NCBI RefSeq assembly: GCF_023656545.1
Contig: NZ_JAMOKF010000002.1
Coordinates: 1 to 64,000 of the forward strand
Length of the DNA stretch: 64,000 nucleotides
Source of the DNA: Micromonospora phytophila
Lineage (GTDB): Bacteria > Actinomycetota > Actinomycetes > Mycobacteriales > Micromonosporaceae
Direction: 5' to 3'
This document shows positions 8,502 through 17,680 of this stretch, one piece after another; within the stretch, counting starts at the first letter, position 1, and each line of letters starts with the position of its first letter. Below the pieces are notes generated by a model. That model ran no database searches and was not told the origin of the DNA. It saw only the letters and a program-made list of their open reading frames with translations. Both the position numbers and the translations under genes were made by a program.

Positions 8502-10010
8502 TCAGGCGTACGTCAGGGCGAGCCGGCGGTGCTCGGCGTCGTCGGTGCGCTCGGCCAGCGCGCGCAACTCCGACGATGCGGTGGCGGTGTTGCGTGCGCA
8601 CCAGGCGTGCATCAGGACGGTGGCGGTGTCCGGCGGGCTCCCGGTGGCGGTGGCGACCACCACCTCCGCGGTCTCCTCGAGCAGTTGCTGGATGGTCGGC
8701 ACGGTCACGCCCTGCTCACGCAGGTGCCCGGCGAGCAGACCGAGGCCCAAGGGGGTCAGTGCGGCGGCAGCGACGTTCTTCTCGATCGCGCCGAGCCTGG
8801 CCAACTGGTCAAGCAGGCGGTCCGTGTCGTTGTCGGCGGACTGGCGCCAGCCTCGCTCCTGCTCCTCGGTGCCGGGGTAGAACCCCAGTCCGTCGCAGGC
8901 CGCCTGGTAGGCGAGCTGCCGCAGCTCGTCGAGTTTCAGAGGTTCCGGCGCGATGAACAGCGCCATGGTCACGGCGAACCCGGCATCGTCGAACCGCCAC
9001 CGCAGGACTGACTCGGCCCACCCACCGCCGCAGACCGCCTCGCCGAGGTCGAACAATGCGGTGAACGCCCGACGGGACAGCGCGAGCGGGTCCGCCAGCA
9101 CCTTCGCCGCGCTCTTGACCGGCACCAGCCGCCCCTTCACCACCCGTACGACGCGGGCGGCCCGGGCCCAGGCGACCAGCACGGTGAGTACATACAGCTC
9201 GTCGCTGCTGCGCGTGGCGAAGACCCGGTCGCCGATCATCGGGTCGACGATGTCGCCGGTGTCGAGCACCGTGACGAGTTCCCGCGCGTCGGCCAGCCGC
9301 AGCCGGCCGGTGGTGGTCAGCGTCCGCCCATCACCGAGCCACTGCAGGAGTTCCCGCAGCCGGCGTACGACAACCGACTCGGCGGCCAGCCCGCGGAGCG
9401 TGTCGTCGTCGGGCACAGCCACCAGCGGTAGCGGCGGATGCCGGTCGGGATCCTCGCCGAGCAGGTGGTTGGCCATCACCTGGTTCAGCAGGTCCTTGTC
9501 GACGGCGACGCGACCGGCGTGCAGGTCGGCGATGAACCGCTCGGCGGCCACCTGATCGCCGGGGTCGATACCCTCGTCCAGCATCCGGGTGGTCCAGAAC
9601 TTCGCGAGCCCGTACCGGCTCTGGTCCGCCATCGCGTCGGCGAACGGCGCGGCGAGCTTGTCCAGGGCGGCGTGCAGCAGTTGCCGGTCGGCGCAGCGCC
9701 GGTCGGCGAGGTCCTGGTCGAAGAGGAAGTCGACGAACGCGCCCACGGTCGGCACGACGGAGGCCCACTGGTCCGGCGGCAACGTCACCTTGCGGGGAAA
9801 CCAGTCGAGCAGGGCCTCTTCGACATCCTCGGGCTGCCATCGTCCGAGCAGGCCGTCACCGTCGGACCAGCGGTGGTCGAGCAGCGCCTCGATGACGAAC
9901 AGGTCGACCGGCCGGCGATGCCGTCGGGCCCAACGGTCGAACCGCCGCATCAGCCGCTGGCGGGCGGAGAAGAAGAGGTCGTCCGGTGCCGAGGTGTAGA
10001 CCATCCGCAT
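8502..10010 (-). CDS. hypothetical protein, about 500 residues
   Basis: A soluble Leu/Ala/Arg/Asp-rich protein whose best start is one of two ATGs (10010 or 10004); an upstream GTG at 10049 is also open. The central part, with GRLRLADARELVTVLDTGD and a later VPVKSAAKVL segment, resembles large uncharacterised actinobacterial proteins with winged-helix-like modules. I cannot name a domain. No signal peptide, membrane segment or catalytic motif is visible. It is oriented like the downstream membrane protein but separated from it by about 70 nt of intergenic sequence and is probably transcribed alone. Confidence 0.65.
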   Translation of the reverse strand: MRMVYTSAPDDLFFSARQRLMRRFDRWARRHRRPVDLFVIEALLDHRWSDGDGLLGRWQPEDVEEALLDWFPRKVTLPPDQWASVVPTVGAFVDFLFDQDLADRRCADRQLLHAALDKLAAPFADAMADQSRYGLAKFWTTRMLDEGIDPGDQVAAERFIADLHAGRVAVDKDLLNQVMANHLLGEDPDRHPPLPLVAVPDDDTLRGLAAESVVVRRLRELLQWLGDGRTLTTTGRLRLADARELVTVLDTGDIVDPMIGDRVFATRSSDELYVLTVLVAWARAARVVRVVKGRLVPVKSAAKVLADPLALSRRAFTALFDLGEAVCGGGWAESVLRWRFDDAGFAVTMALFIAPEPLKLDELRQLAYQAACDGLGFYPGTEEQERGWRQSADNDTDRLLDQLARLGAIEKNVAAAALTPLGLGLLAGHLREQGVTVPTIQQLLEETAEVVVATATGSPPDTATVLMHAWCARNTATASSELRALAERTDDAEHRRLALTYA

Positions 10011-10116
10011 GACGGCCGACTCTACCGGCAGAGCCGCCGCGGCTGTCACCGCGGAAGGATCGCCATACCAGCGCCGGCAGACGGTATCCGCGGCGGCACT
10101 CGCCGACCTCGGCTGG

Positions 10117-11448
10117 CTAGCGGAGCAGGTGCCCGACGAGGCTGTCCGGGTCGCTAGCGCCGATCGCCGTCAGTGCCACCGCGAGCAACAGTCCGATGAT
10201 GGTGGCAAGGCCGCCGAGCAGCAGCACCGCCCGTTCGAGGCCGGTGGTCGCCCGGATGAGCAGCGTCGAGAGCCGGCCCGGCTGCTGGGCGGCCGGTTCC
10301 ACGGCAGGGGCACCCCGGTCGTCGAAGGCGGCGACCGCGCCGGCCAGCTCGGTGAGCAGCTCGGGCCGAGCCGGCCCGGCGAGCACCCCGAGGGTCAGCG
10401 TGAGCACCCGGGTCAACGGCTCCGGCAACTCCCGGGCCAGTGCCCGCTCGCTGAGCAAATGCGTCTGCATCGCTGCCGCGCTGGCCCGCAGCGACGTGGC
10501 GACCGGGTGCGGCGTGAAGCCGCGTCGCTGCCGGGCATCGACCCGTCGAGCCACTTCGGTCAGTCCCTCGGCGACCCCGCTGAGCCGCTGCCGGGTCGCC
10601 CCGAGAGGGTCGGGCAGGCCGTCGACGAGCCGTTCAGCCAGTTCGGGGCGGACCGGCGGCTCGGGTGCGAGCAGGCCGGCGATCGCCACCGCCGTCGTGC
10701 TCACTGCCTGTCGCCGCCGCAGCGCCCGCGCCGTCGCCCGGACGGCGAGCGCCGTCGGCAGGATGAAAAGCGCCATGTAACCGAGCCCGACGAGCGGGGA
10801 GATGTCCAGCCCCGGCGGGTCACTCGACTCCTCCGGCGGCAGCGCGGGCAGATTGGCGGTGGCGACGAAGAGCAACAGCCACGGGTAGCAGAAGGCCAGT
10901 ACGGCGAGCCGCCCGGTCTGGGCATGCAGGTAGGCGTTGAACGCGATCCGGAGGCGTCCCTCGACGAGGGTGCCAGCGGGGAAGCTCAACCGGGGCAATG
11001 GGCCGCGGCGGTGTCGCTGCGGGTGGGCGAGGTATCCCAAACCGCGCACCCAGATGAGGACCGCGAAGGCCGCCCCGGCGAGCCCGGCGGAGACCGCAGC
11101 AGCATGCAGCCCCGCATCGAGGAGGCGGGTCTTCGAGGGCAGCGCGAGGGACAGCATCGCGGGAAGGGCCGCGCCGGCCATGAACCCCGTCCAGGGCACC
11201 ATGGCGAGGTACCCGGCGTCGTGCCACATGCGCACCAGGTGCGTCGGCAGGGAGTGGCCGGCATGGCGGGCGCAAGCATGCCGCAGGGCCGCAGCCAGGC
11301 CACGGCGACGGGCCAGTACGAATGACCGGTCCCCGAGAACCCGGGCGTACACCAGGCGGAACGTGCCCGTCGCGTACGCCGCCGCGATCATCAGCCAGAC
11401 GGCGATCAGCGGAAAGACCAGACCGACCATCGCCAGTACCTGAAGCAC
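10117..11448 (-). CDS. polytopic membrane protein, hypothetical
   Basis: About 443 residues with several hydrophobic segments: an N-terminal one (VLQVLAMVGLVFPLIAVWL), two near the first third (AGAALPAMLSLAL; AAAVSAGLAGAAFAVLIW), two central (LAVLAFCYPWLLLFVA; GLGYMALFILPTALAV) and a C-terminal one (AVLLLGGLATIIGLLLAVAL). The region between the central pair and the last is soluble and helical. I chose the GTG at 11448 because AAGG lies just upstream and the first membrane helix starts there; the open frame reaches a GTG at 11538 beside a pseudogene fragment. No family recognised. Confidence 0.65.
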   Translation of the reverse strand: MLQVLAMVGLVFPLIAVWLMIAAAYATGTFRLVYARVLGDRSFVLARRRGLAAALRHACARHAGHSLPTHLVRMWHDAGYLAMVPWTGFMAGAALPAMLSLALPSKTRLLDAGLHAAAVSAGLAGAAFAVLIWVRGLGYLAHPQRHRRGPLPRLSFPAGTLVEGRLRIAFNAYLHAQTGRLAVLAFCYPWLLLFVATANLPALPPEESSDPPGLDISPLVGLGYMALFILPTALAVRATARALRRRQAVSTTAVAIAGLLAPEPPVRPELAERLVDGLPDPLGATRQRLSGVAEGLTEVARRVDARQRRGFTPHPVATSLRASAAAMQTHLLSERALARELPEPLTRVLTLTLGVLAGPARPELLTELAGAVAAFDDRGAPAVEPAAQQPGRLSTLLIRATTGLERAVLLLGGLATIIGLLLAVALTAIGASDPDSLVGHLLR

Positions 11449-11534
11449 AACGCCCTTGATAGCAACCTGGCGCTCGTGCAGGTCCGCCGGTCCCGCCGGG
11501 CAGCCGCCCCGCAGCTCCGGGGCAGCTGCACCAG

Positions 11535-11640
11535 CCACCGTGGACGGTTACGCTGTCTCGCAGACCGCGTATGACGTGTTGTACCAGTTGCCGGCGAAGG
11601 CGTCCGCCTCGTACGCGCTCACGGTGACGGCCGTCGGGCC
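11535..11640 (-). pseudogene. 3' fragment of a secreted repeat-protein gene
   Basis: The stretch matches 3299-3400, the 3' end of the secreted repeat protein gene, at about nine positions in ten over the first 80 nt, including sequence beyond the stop codon. Read leftward it ends SYAVCETA and a TAA at 11548-11550, against SYAVCATA in the intact gene. Similarity stops abruptly at 11640 with no start codon or signal peptide, so this is a truncated paralogue. Confidence 0.85.
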
Positions 11641-11693
11641 AATTCGTCGGCAACTTCGCTCAGGTAGGCGTAGACCTTGGCGGGTTCGAGGCC
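11641..11693 (-). pseudogene. fragment of a DivIVA-like coding sequence
   Basis: Immediately next to the secreted-protein fragment, the same strand reads GLEPAKVYAYLSEVADE. This resembles GLDPAQVHDYVNRLADE in the intact small protein at 25446-25709. A stop codon (TGA) directly precedes it and it joins the other remnant at 11640/11641, so neither end is intact. The remaining 11694-11740 shows nothing recognisable. Confidence 0.6.
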
Positions 11694-11740
11694 TCATCGA
11701 GTGCGCGGCTCGGTGGCGGCGGCTGGCCCGCGGACAGCCC

Positions 11741-12511
11741 CTACTGCGGTACGCAGGTCACCAGGGTTTTGAGGCGAGCGAACTCATGCGGCGCGAGGTT
11801 CGCGACGGCGGCGAACTCCTCCACGCTGCCGAACCCACGGCGCACCTGCCGTTCGGCCACCACCCGCTGCGCGCGCTCCGGATCAAAGTGAGCAAGAGCG
11901 GCGAGCTGTTCGAGCGTGGCCGCGTTGACATCCACGACCCCTGGGCGCGCGGCGACCGGCGGTTGCGGCGACGGCTGAGTGGGCGCGGACGCCACCGGGG
12001 CCGCGACACCGGAGTAGGCGCCGGGCTGCGGCAACACCTCGTCGACGGCGGGCGGAGCGGATGTGGGCAGGGAAGGCGGCCCTGCCTGAGCTGGCGGGTA
12101 TGGGCTGCCGGGCGAATCGGGCGGCGGTGCCTGGGGCCGGGCGTACCAGGGAACGTGGCCGGCCCGCCAGCGCAGCCACGACGAGTTGATCAGGCAGCCG
12201 TGCAGGATGCTCGTCACCCACATCGCCATGAGCGCAACCGTTGCCACCGTACTCAGGATGCCCGTCTTGTCCGACTCGCCGATGGTGGCGAAGAGCGTCC
12301 AACCGACCACCAGGTAGACGATGCCAGCGATCCACCAGGCCGGGCGCCGGGAGCGCACCCCGATGTAGAGGAATCCGGCCCCGGCGAGGAACCCGCAGCC
12401 GGCGACGGGCAGCAGCAGCCAGAGGCTGTGCCGGATCCGCCAGCCGAGGCTCGCTCCCGGGCTCGGGGGCACCGGTGGAGGCTGCCATCCTCCGTCAGCC
12501 ACGCTCGACAT
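11741..12511 (-). CDS. membrane protein with C-terminal helix-hairpin-helix domain
   Basis: A 256-residue protein with about three hydrophobic segments in residues 28-105 (LWLLLPVAGCGFLAGAGFLYI; AGIVYLVVGWTLFAT; VATVALMAMWVTSILHGCLI). A Pro/Ala-rich linker follows to about residue 190. The C-terminal domain starts VVDVNAATLEQLAAL and ends LVTCVPQ. VNAATxxxLxxL is the ComEA/helix-hairpin-helix signature, but the loop Gly pattern is poorly kept, so DNA binding is uncertain. A GGAGG site precedes the ATG at 12511, which overlaps the end of a short upstream frame by 17 nt. Confidence 0.75.
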   Translation of the reverse strand: MSSVADGGWQPPPVPPSPGASLGWRIRHSLWLLLPVAGCGFLAGAGFLYIGVRSRRPAWWIAGIVYLVVGWTLFATIGESDKTGILSTVATVALMAMWVTSILHGCLINSSWLRWRAGHVPWYARPQAPPPDSPGSPYPPAQAGPPSLPTSAPPAVDEVLPQPGAYSGVAAPVASAPTQPSPQPPVAARPGVVDVNAATLEQLAALAHFDPERAQRVVAERQVRRGFGSVEEFAAVANLAPHEFARLKTLVTCVPQ

Positions 12512-12632
12512 CTCGCTCCTCCTGCAGGCAGTGCATGCGCACCTTGGCGCTCGCGTCTCGACCGTTCAGCGGGCTCTGCGCCACCGTCACGGCGGCTACG
12601 GCCAGCGGTAGGAGGATCAGCGGGACGCTCAC
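12495..12632 (-). CDS. small single-pass membrane peptide
   Basis: A 45-codon frame beginning GTG at 12632, with one hydrophobic segment (PLILLPLAVAAVTVA) and a charged tail ending EERDVERG. Its codons are strongly GC3-biased after the GTG and not before it. Its end overlaps the start of the helix-hairpin-helix membrane protein, which suggests translational coupling. No family is recognised; small size keeps confidence low. Confidence 0.4.
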   Translation of the reverse strand: MSVPLILLPLAVAAVTVAQSPLNGRDASAKVRMHCLQEERDVERG

Positions 12633-13120
12633 CGCGCCCCGTCGATCATGCCGCCCACCAGAACTTGATGATCTTCCACCAGGGCGGGCAGCGACACATC
12701 GCCGGGGCGGATCGCGCAGGTGGACGGAACGGCGGGTCCGGGCCAGCCACCCGGTCCGATCTTGGCCTTGCCGACGCTCCAACCGCTGAATCTGATCTTG
12801 TGGCCGGTCAACGGTCTCGGTAAGCTCGCCCGCCGCGACACCGCGAACGCCTCCAGCGCACCCCGTCGCCTGAAGACCTGCTGCCTGTGACCCATGCTGA
12901 TCGTCCTCGTCCATGGACCCGACCGGTCGTCCGCAGCGCCGAAAGGTTGAGCGGGCAAACATGCGCTCGACCGAGCGACAGAACCCTTGACCGACCGTAC
13001 GGTCAGGGGATCTTGAGCGCACCTGCTGAACCGGCCTGAACGTCCTCGGCTCTGCGCGACGAGGGTCGAGTTGTCGCAGGGAGGCGCTACGGTGCGCGCC
13101 AGGTCAGCGGGAGGTCCAGG
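12633..13120. promoter_or_regulatory. divergent intergenic region upstream of the HelD-like gene
   Basis: A perfect 12-bp palindrome GACCGTACGGTC at 12993-13004 has the form of a TetR-family operator, and CGACCGGTCG at 12920-12929 is a second short palindrome. A TTGACC at 12987-12992 could be a -35 element. Overlapping minus-strand frames ending at 12629 and 12495 cross the left part, but codon bias does not clearly favour any of them, so I call no gene upstream of 12632. Confidence 0.4.
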
Positions 13121-15472
13121 ATGGATGCGGTCTCGGCAGAGTTGAGTCGCGAGCAGAACTACTTCGACGCGGCTTGGGACCACCGGGAGCGCATGCGTAC
13201 GACTCTGGGTCTCGCCGCAGGCGCTGCCGCCAACAGCGGCGCCGCCGCGAGGATCAGGCAGGACACCCAAGCACGGCTCGAACGCATAGGCGGATCGGAC
13301 GAACCGGTCGCCTTCGGCCGGATGGATTACGAGGACGGCGAAGTCTTCTACATCGGCCATCACGCGATCTTTGATGACCACGCTGAGCTGCTCGTCATGA
13401 ACTGGCAGGCGCCTGCCGCCGCCCGCTACTACGAGGCAAGTCACGCCGAGCCGTTCGGGCTGCGGCTCAAGCGCAATTTCGAGTGCTCGAGCAACACGAT
13501 CAAGTCGTTCAGCGACACGGTGTTCGCCCAATTGGCCGCTGACGTCGCCGAGCTGGAGGCGCACGAGGAGGTCGACGACGCGCTCCTCGCAGACCTCAAC
13601 AGCAACCGCACCGGCACGATGCAGGACATCGTCCGGACGATCCAGGCAGCGCAGTTCGATCTCATCCGCGCCCCGATCGACCAACTGATGGTCATCCAGG
13701 GCGGGCCGGGCACCGGGAAGACAGCAGTTGCGCTGCACCGAGTCTCGTGGCTGCTGTTCAACAATCAGGGCCGGCTCTCCGCCCAGGATGTGCTCATCAT
13801 CGGGCCGAGCCCCACCTTCACGCGCTACACCCGCACGGTGCTGCCCAGCCTGGGTGATACGAGCATCGAGCAACGCGACATCAACCAGCTGCATCCACCG
13901 GTGAAACGCCATCGCCAAGAAGAACACGACGTCGTGAAGCTGAAGGGCGACGACAGGATGGCGGGGCTCGTGCGGCGGGCGCTCTACGCCCGGGTCGGGC
14001 CGCCCGAGGGACAGCACTGGGTCGAGGCGCAGATCGAGGGCCGCCCCGTACCGATCGCCGCCGAGGAGCTCAAACCGCTGATCATGCGGTGCCGTGCCAG
14101 CGCCGGCACATACTCCGAGCGCCGGCACCTGTTCCGGGACCTGCTGACCGACCTCGTCTCCCCCCGGGTCCGCGTGAACCCGCAACGACTGCGGACGGCA
14201 CTCGATCCCGTCATGGACCGGCTCTGGCCGTCGTTCACCGCCGCATCGTTCCTGCGTGAGCTCTACGGCTCCCGCGACAGACTGATGGCGGCGGCAGGCG
14301 ACGAATTCACGGCCCGGGAGGTGTCACTGTTGCACCGGCGGCCCGCCGATCGGCTCTCGGAAGAAACGTGGAGCGACGCCGACCTCGCGGTGCTCGACGA
14401 GGCCGAGCACCTGATCAACAGCGTGGAGGCCCGTTTCACGCACATCGTCGTCGACGAGGCCCAGGACCTCTCCCCCATGCAACTGCGAGCCATCGCCCGC
14501 CGCTCCGCCAACGGGTCCATGACCATCGTCGGAGACATCGCCCAGTCGACCGGCCACTGGGCGCGCGACGACTGGGACGAGCTCCTCGATCACCTACCCG
14601 CCGACCTTCCCCAGGTCCGCGAGGAACTGCGTTACGGCTACCGCGTACCTCGACAGGTCTTCGAACTTGCGGCCCAGCTCCTGCCCCTCGCCGCACCCAC
14701 TGTGCAGGCACCGCAGATCGTGCGGGACGGTCCGGCCGAACCTCTCATCCACCGAATCGACGGGGACGACCGCGCGGCGGAGGCCGTCCGCGTCGCGATG
14801 GGGCACGCCGCCCACGGCCGCTCCGTAGCCATCATCTGCCCCACTTCCTGCCGCCCCGACACCGAACGAGAGCTGAAGGCCAAAGACGTGGCCTGGCGTG
14901 CCGCGTCCGCCGGTGAGCTCGGCCCAGGAATCAACCTGGTCGGTCCGCAGGAAGCCAAGGGCCTCGAGTTCGACGCGGTCGTCGTCATGGAGCCGGAAGA
15001 CATCGTCGCCGAGGACGACCGGGGCCACCGCTTGCTGTACGTCGCACTGACCAGAACAACGAGGTATCTCGACATCGTCTGCGTCGGAGACCCGCTCGCG
15101 ATGAACGACGACGACGGCGAATCGGGCGAACCGACGACGGACGGCGAATTCTTCGCTGCGGGAACCGGCGATGCGGAGGACGGGTCGGAGTTCGAACCGG
15201 ACCCGTGGGGAGAAGTCCTCGACGAGTTGCTCGGTTCGAAGTCGGACACAGCCGACGGGTCAGTTGCGGAGGAGGTCAACGGCGGCCCGCACGTCGGTCC
15301 GCGCGCAGTGGTCGAGCCTTTCCACGCCCCGCCACCGCGAGGACACGTCTCTCAGCGGTTCGTCGACCTGGCGGCGGAGGAGGTGGTCGCACTACTCCGC
15401 GAAACTGTCGCGCCGAATTTATGGAAGTCCGTACTAGCCAGAGCGGGCGAGATCCTCGACGCAGAGGGCTGA
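13121..15472 (+). CDS. HelD-type UvrD-family ATPase (RNA polymerase-recycling, HelR-like)
   Basis: A 783-residue superfamily 1 protein. It opens with the HelD-type coiled region (LSREQNYFDAAWDHRERM), then FGRMDYEDGEVFYIGHHAIF and NWQAPAAARYYEA. Walker A GGPGTGKTAVALHR lies near residue 191, VVDEAQDLSPMQL near 443, and a motif VI-like ALTRTTRYLDIV near 641. HelD proteins bind RNA polymerase rather than DNA and release stalled complexes; actinobacterial HelR members help tolerate rifamycins. An unusual acidic Gly/Asp/Glu-rich stretch lies at about residues 670-740. The start has a GGAGGT site 9-10 nt upstream. Whether it has a defence role or is merely adjacent cannot be told. Confidence 0.85.
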   Translation: MDAVSAELSREQNYFDAAWDHRERMRTTLGLAAGAAANSGAAARIRQDTQARLERIGGSDEPVAFGRMDYEDGEVFYIGHHAIFDDHAELLVMNWQAPAAARYYEASHAEPFGLRLKRNFECSSNTIKSFSDTVFAQLAADVAELEAHEEVDDALLADLNSNRTGTMQDIVRTIQAAQFDLIRAPIDQLMVIQGGPGTGKTAVALHRVSWLLFNNQGRLSAQDVLIIGPSPTFTRYTRTVLPSLGDTSIEQRDINQLHPPVKRHRQEEHDVVKLKGDDRMAGLVRRALYARVGPPEGQHWVEAQIEGRPVPIAAEELKPLIMRCRASAGTYSERRHLFRDLLTDLVSPRVRVNPQRLRTALDPVMDRLWPSFTAASFLRELYGSRDRLMAAAGDEFTAREVSLLHRRPADRLSEETWSDADLAVLDEAEHLINSVEARFTHIVVDEAQDLSPMQLRAIARRSANGSMTIVGDIAQSTGHWARDDWDELLDHLPADLPQVREELRYGYRVPRQVFELAAQLLPLAAPTVQAPQIVRDGPAEPLIHRIDGDDRAAEAVRVAMGHAAHGRSVAIICPTSCRPDTERELKAKDVAWRAASAGELGPGINLVGPQEAKGLEFDAVVVMEPEDIVAEDDRGHRLLYVALTRTTRYLDIVCVGDPLAMNDDDGESGEPTTDGEFFAAGTGDAEDGSEFEPDPWGEVLDELLGSKSDTADGSVAEEVNGGPHVGPRAVVEPFHAPPPRGHVSQRFVDLAAEEVVALLRETVAPNLWKSVLARAGEILDAEG

Positions 15473-15603
15473 TCCACGGCCTCGTGAAGATCGGTCCAAC
15501 CATCCGACCAGCGGGGGCGGCACGCGATGGGATTGACCGGCGGTTCGGGAACAGCCCCGGCCAAGGGCAGCGTCCGCCGACCAGGCCCGATACGGTCGGC
15601 GAC

Positions 15604-16572
15604 ATGACGACAGTGGACACGACAAACGGCCTACCCGCGTTGGGCAAGCTCGACAGCGTCGAGGTTCGCGACGTCTGGAAGCACGAGGCGCACACCTTCA
15701 CGCCGTGGCTGCTCGCCAACGCCGAGGTCCTCGGTGAGGTGCTGGGAATGGACTTGGCACTCTCGGCCGCGGAGCACCCGGTGGGTGGCTTTTCGCTGGA
15801 CCTCATCGGCATCGACGAGGCGACCAACGAGACGGTCATCATCGAGAACCAGCTGGAGAGAACGGACCACAACCATCTGGGCCAACTCCTCACCTACGCG
15901 GGCGGGACCGACCCGGTGAACGTGGTGTGGATCGCGACCAGCTTCCGGGAGGAGCATCGCGCGGCCCTGGACTGGTTGAACACCAGGACCGATGAGAACA
16001 CCCGCTTCTTCGGCATCGAGATCAGCGCCGTACGGATCGGGCAGTCCGTTCCCGCACCGCTCATGCGCTTGGTCGTGCAGCCCAACGACTGGGGCAAGAG
16101 GGTAAGGGCGAGCACCCACGACGCCACGGCGAGCGGCCGCAACCAGGCCTACCAGTCGTTCTGGACGATGTTGCTGGCGGCTATCCAGCAGCGCCAGCTC
16201 CAGTGGACGACCTCAACCAAGGGGTACCCGCAGAACTGGTACTCGTTGCCGAGCGGTATGAGCGGGGTGTCCTACGCCTGCACGTTCAGTCGCTCCGGGT
16301 TGTCCAGCGAGATCTTCTTCCAGCACCCCGATCCGGCCGTAAATGACACTCGCTTCGCGGCGGCACAATCGAAGCTCGAACCGGCATACCCGGCGACCCT
16401 GTCCTTCGAACCACTGACCGGCAGGAAGGGGTGCCGCATCGCCGAATACCGAAAAGGCGACATCGTGAACACCGACGAGTGGAACGACTACGTCGAGTGG
16501 TTCATCGCTGCTCAGCTTCGCCTCCGCCAGGCGGTGGCCGCCGCTGGCGGTTTGCCCTCCCTCATTTCCTAG
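15604..16572 (+). CDS. DUF4268-domain PD-(D/E)XK-like protein
   Basis: A 322-residue protein starting at the ATG at 15604; the frame is open further upstream but that part overlaps the HelD gene out of frame. The N-terminal half carries a nuclease-fold pattern: FSLDLIG with Asp66, then VIIENQLE with Glu81 and Gln83, then HLGQLLTYAG. This E-x-Q variant replaces the usual E-x-K. The C-terminal half (from NQAYQSFWTMLLAAI) matches the DUF4268 pattern. Members are scattered among restriction and defence loci; nuclease activity is inferred only. It is followed after 18 nt by a second nuclease-like gene in the same orientation. Confidence 0.75.
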   Translation: MTTVDTTNGLPALGKLDSVEVRDVWKHEAHTFTPWLLANAEVLGEVLGMDLALSAAEHPVGGFSLDLIGIDEATNETVIIENQLERTDHNHLGQLLTYAGGTDPVNVVWIATSFREEHRAALDWLNTRTDENTRFFGIEISAVRIGQSVPAPLMRLVVQPNDWGKRVRASTHDATASGRNQAYQSFWTMLLAAIQQRQLQWTTSTKGYPQNWYSLPSGMSGVSYACTFSRSGLSSEIFFQHPDPAVNDTRFAAAQSKLEPAYPATLSFEPLTGRKGCRIAEYRKGDIVNTDEWNDYVEWFIAAQLRLRQAVAAAGGLPSLIS

Positions 16573-16590
16573 CCACGCCAAGGAAGACGC

Positions 16591-17640
16591 ATGCCGCTGT
16601 ACGAGATCCATGGGGACCGGCTACGCCGGCATGACGCCGCGCGGTTCGCGGCTCTCGGCATCTACGAGCGCAACGATCTGCAGCAGCTTCTCCGCGACGA
16701 CATCGCTGTGCTCAGTCCAGATTTGCTCGTCATCGCCGAGGAATTCGGGAACTGGGAGGACTCCCGGCGTCGCATCGACCTACTCGCGGTGGACAAAGCC
16801 GGACACCTGGTGGTCATCGAGCTGAAGCGTACCGACGACGGTGGCCACATGGAGCTGCAAGCTCTGCGGTACGCCGCGATGGTGTCCGCGATGAGCTTCG
16901 ACGAGGTTGTCGCCGCCTTTGAGGTGCACCTGTCGAAGGTACGACCGGATGCGGATGTCGACGCGCGGACCGAGCTCATCAGCTGGCTGGACCTGAGCGA
17001 CAGCGACGACGCGCCCATCATCTCCTCCGACGTGCGGATCCTGCTCGTCTCGGCGGACTTCGGCCGGGAACTCACCACCGCGGTGCTGTGGCTGAACCGC
17101 TTCGAGGGCATGGACGTGCGTTGTGTCCGGCTGATCCCCTACGAGATCGACGGGCGGGTCCTACTGGACATCCAGCAGGTCATCCCGCTCCCCGAGGCCG
17201 CCGATTATCAGATCCGAGTGGGCCGGAAGGTCACCGAACAGGAGCGGCGCAGCACCGACGGCCGGGACTGGACGCGCTACCACATCATCGTCGACGGCCA
17301 GCTCCTGCCGGACGAGAACAAGCGCCGTACGGTGCGGCTGATGATCGAGAAGTTGGTAGATCGCGGGGTGACTGCCGCGGCCATCGGGAAGGTCCTCACT
17401 CCCGGGCGCTTCCGGCCACTCGAGGGAGAGCACCACAGTGACGAAGAGGTCCAGGCCGCGCTGGCTGAGCAGTACCCCGGGGTGGAGGTCAGCCGCTGGT
17501 TCACCGGTCAGGCGCTGGTCGAGGACGGCAGGACCTGGGTGGTCCGCAAAATGTGGGGACGCAACACCGAGCCAACCCTCTCTGCCCTGCGGGACGCATT
17601 CCCCGCGGCCGGAGTCAGCTTCCAGCGAGCAAACCCTTGA
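16591..17640 (+). CDS. NucS-like PD-(D/E)XK nuclease-domain protein
   Basis: A 349-residue protein. The N-terminal 110 residues hold a well-kept PD-(D/E)XK core: RRIDLLAVD (Asp63), LVVIELKR (Glu77, Lys79) and Gln90-x3-Tyr94 in LQALRYAA. This resembles the endonuclease domain of NucS/EndoMS-type proteins and of DUF91-like families. The C-terminal 200 residues are a helical domain of unknown role (IRVGRKVTEQERRSTDGRDW onward). It lies 18 nt after the DUF4268 gene and 40 nt before the next gene, consistent with one operon. Confidence 0.75.
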   Translation: MPLYEIHGDRLRRHDAARFAALGIYERNDLQQLLRDDIAVLSPDLLVIAEEFGNWEDSRRRIDLLAVDKAGHLVVIELKRTDDGGHMELQALRYAAMVSAMSFDEVVAAFEVHLSKVRPDADVDARTELISWLDLSDSDDAPIISSDVRILLVSADFGRELTTAVLWLNRFEGMDVRCVRLIPYEIDGRVLLDIQQVIPLPEAADYQIRVGRKVTEQERRSTDGRDWTRYHIIVDGQLLPDENKRRTVRLMIEKLVDRGVTAAAIGKVLTPGRFRPLEGEHHSDEEVQAALAEQYPGVEVSRWFTGQALVEDGRTWVVRKMWGRNTEPTLSALRDAFPAAGVSFQRANP

Positions 17641-17680
17641 TCCGGCTGCGGACAAGGGCGCAGGCAGGAGGAACCGCCAG

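Noticed and set aside
12629-12895. A possible 88-codon minus-strand gene ending just before the small membrane peptide.
   Set aside because: Codon third-position bias is mixed and two other frames over the same stretch look equally good, so I left it as part of the intergenic region.
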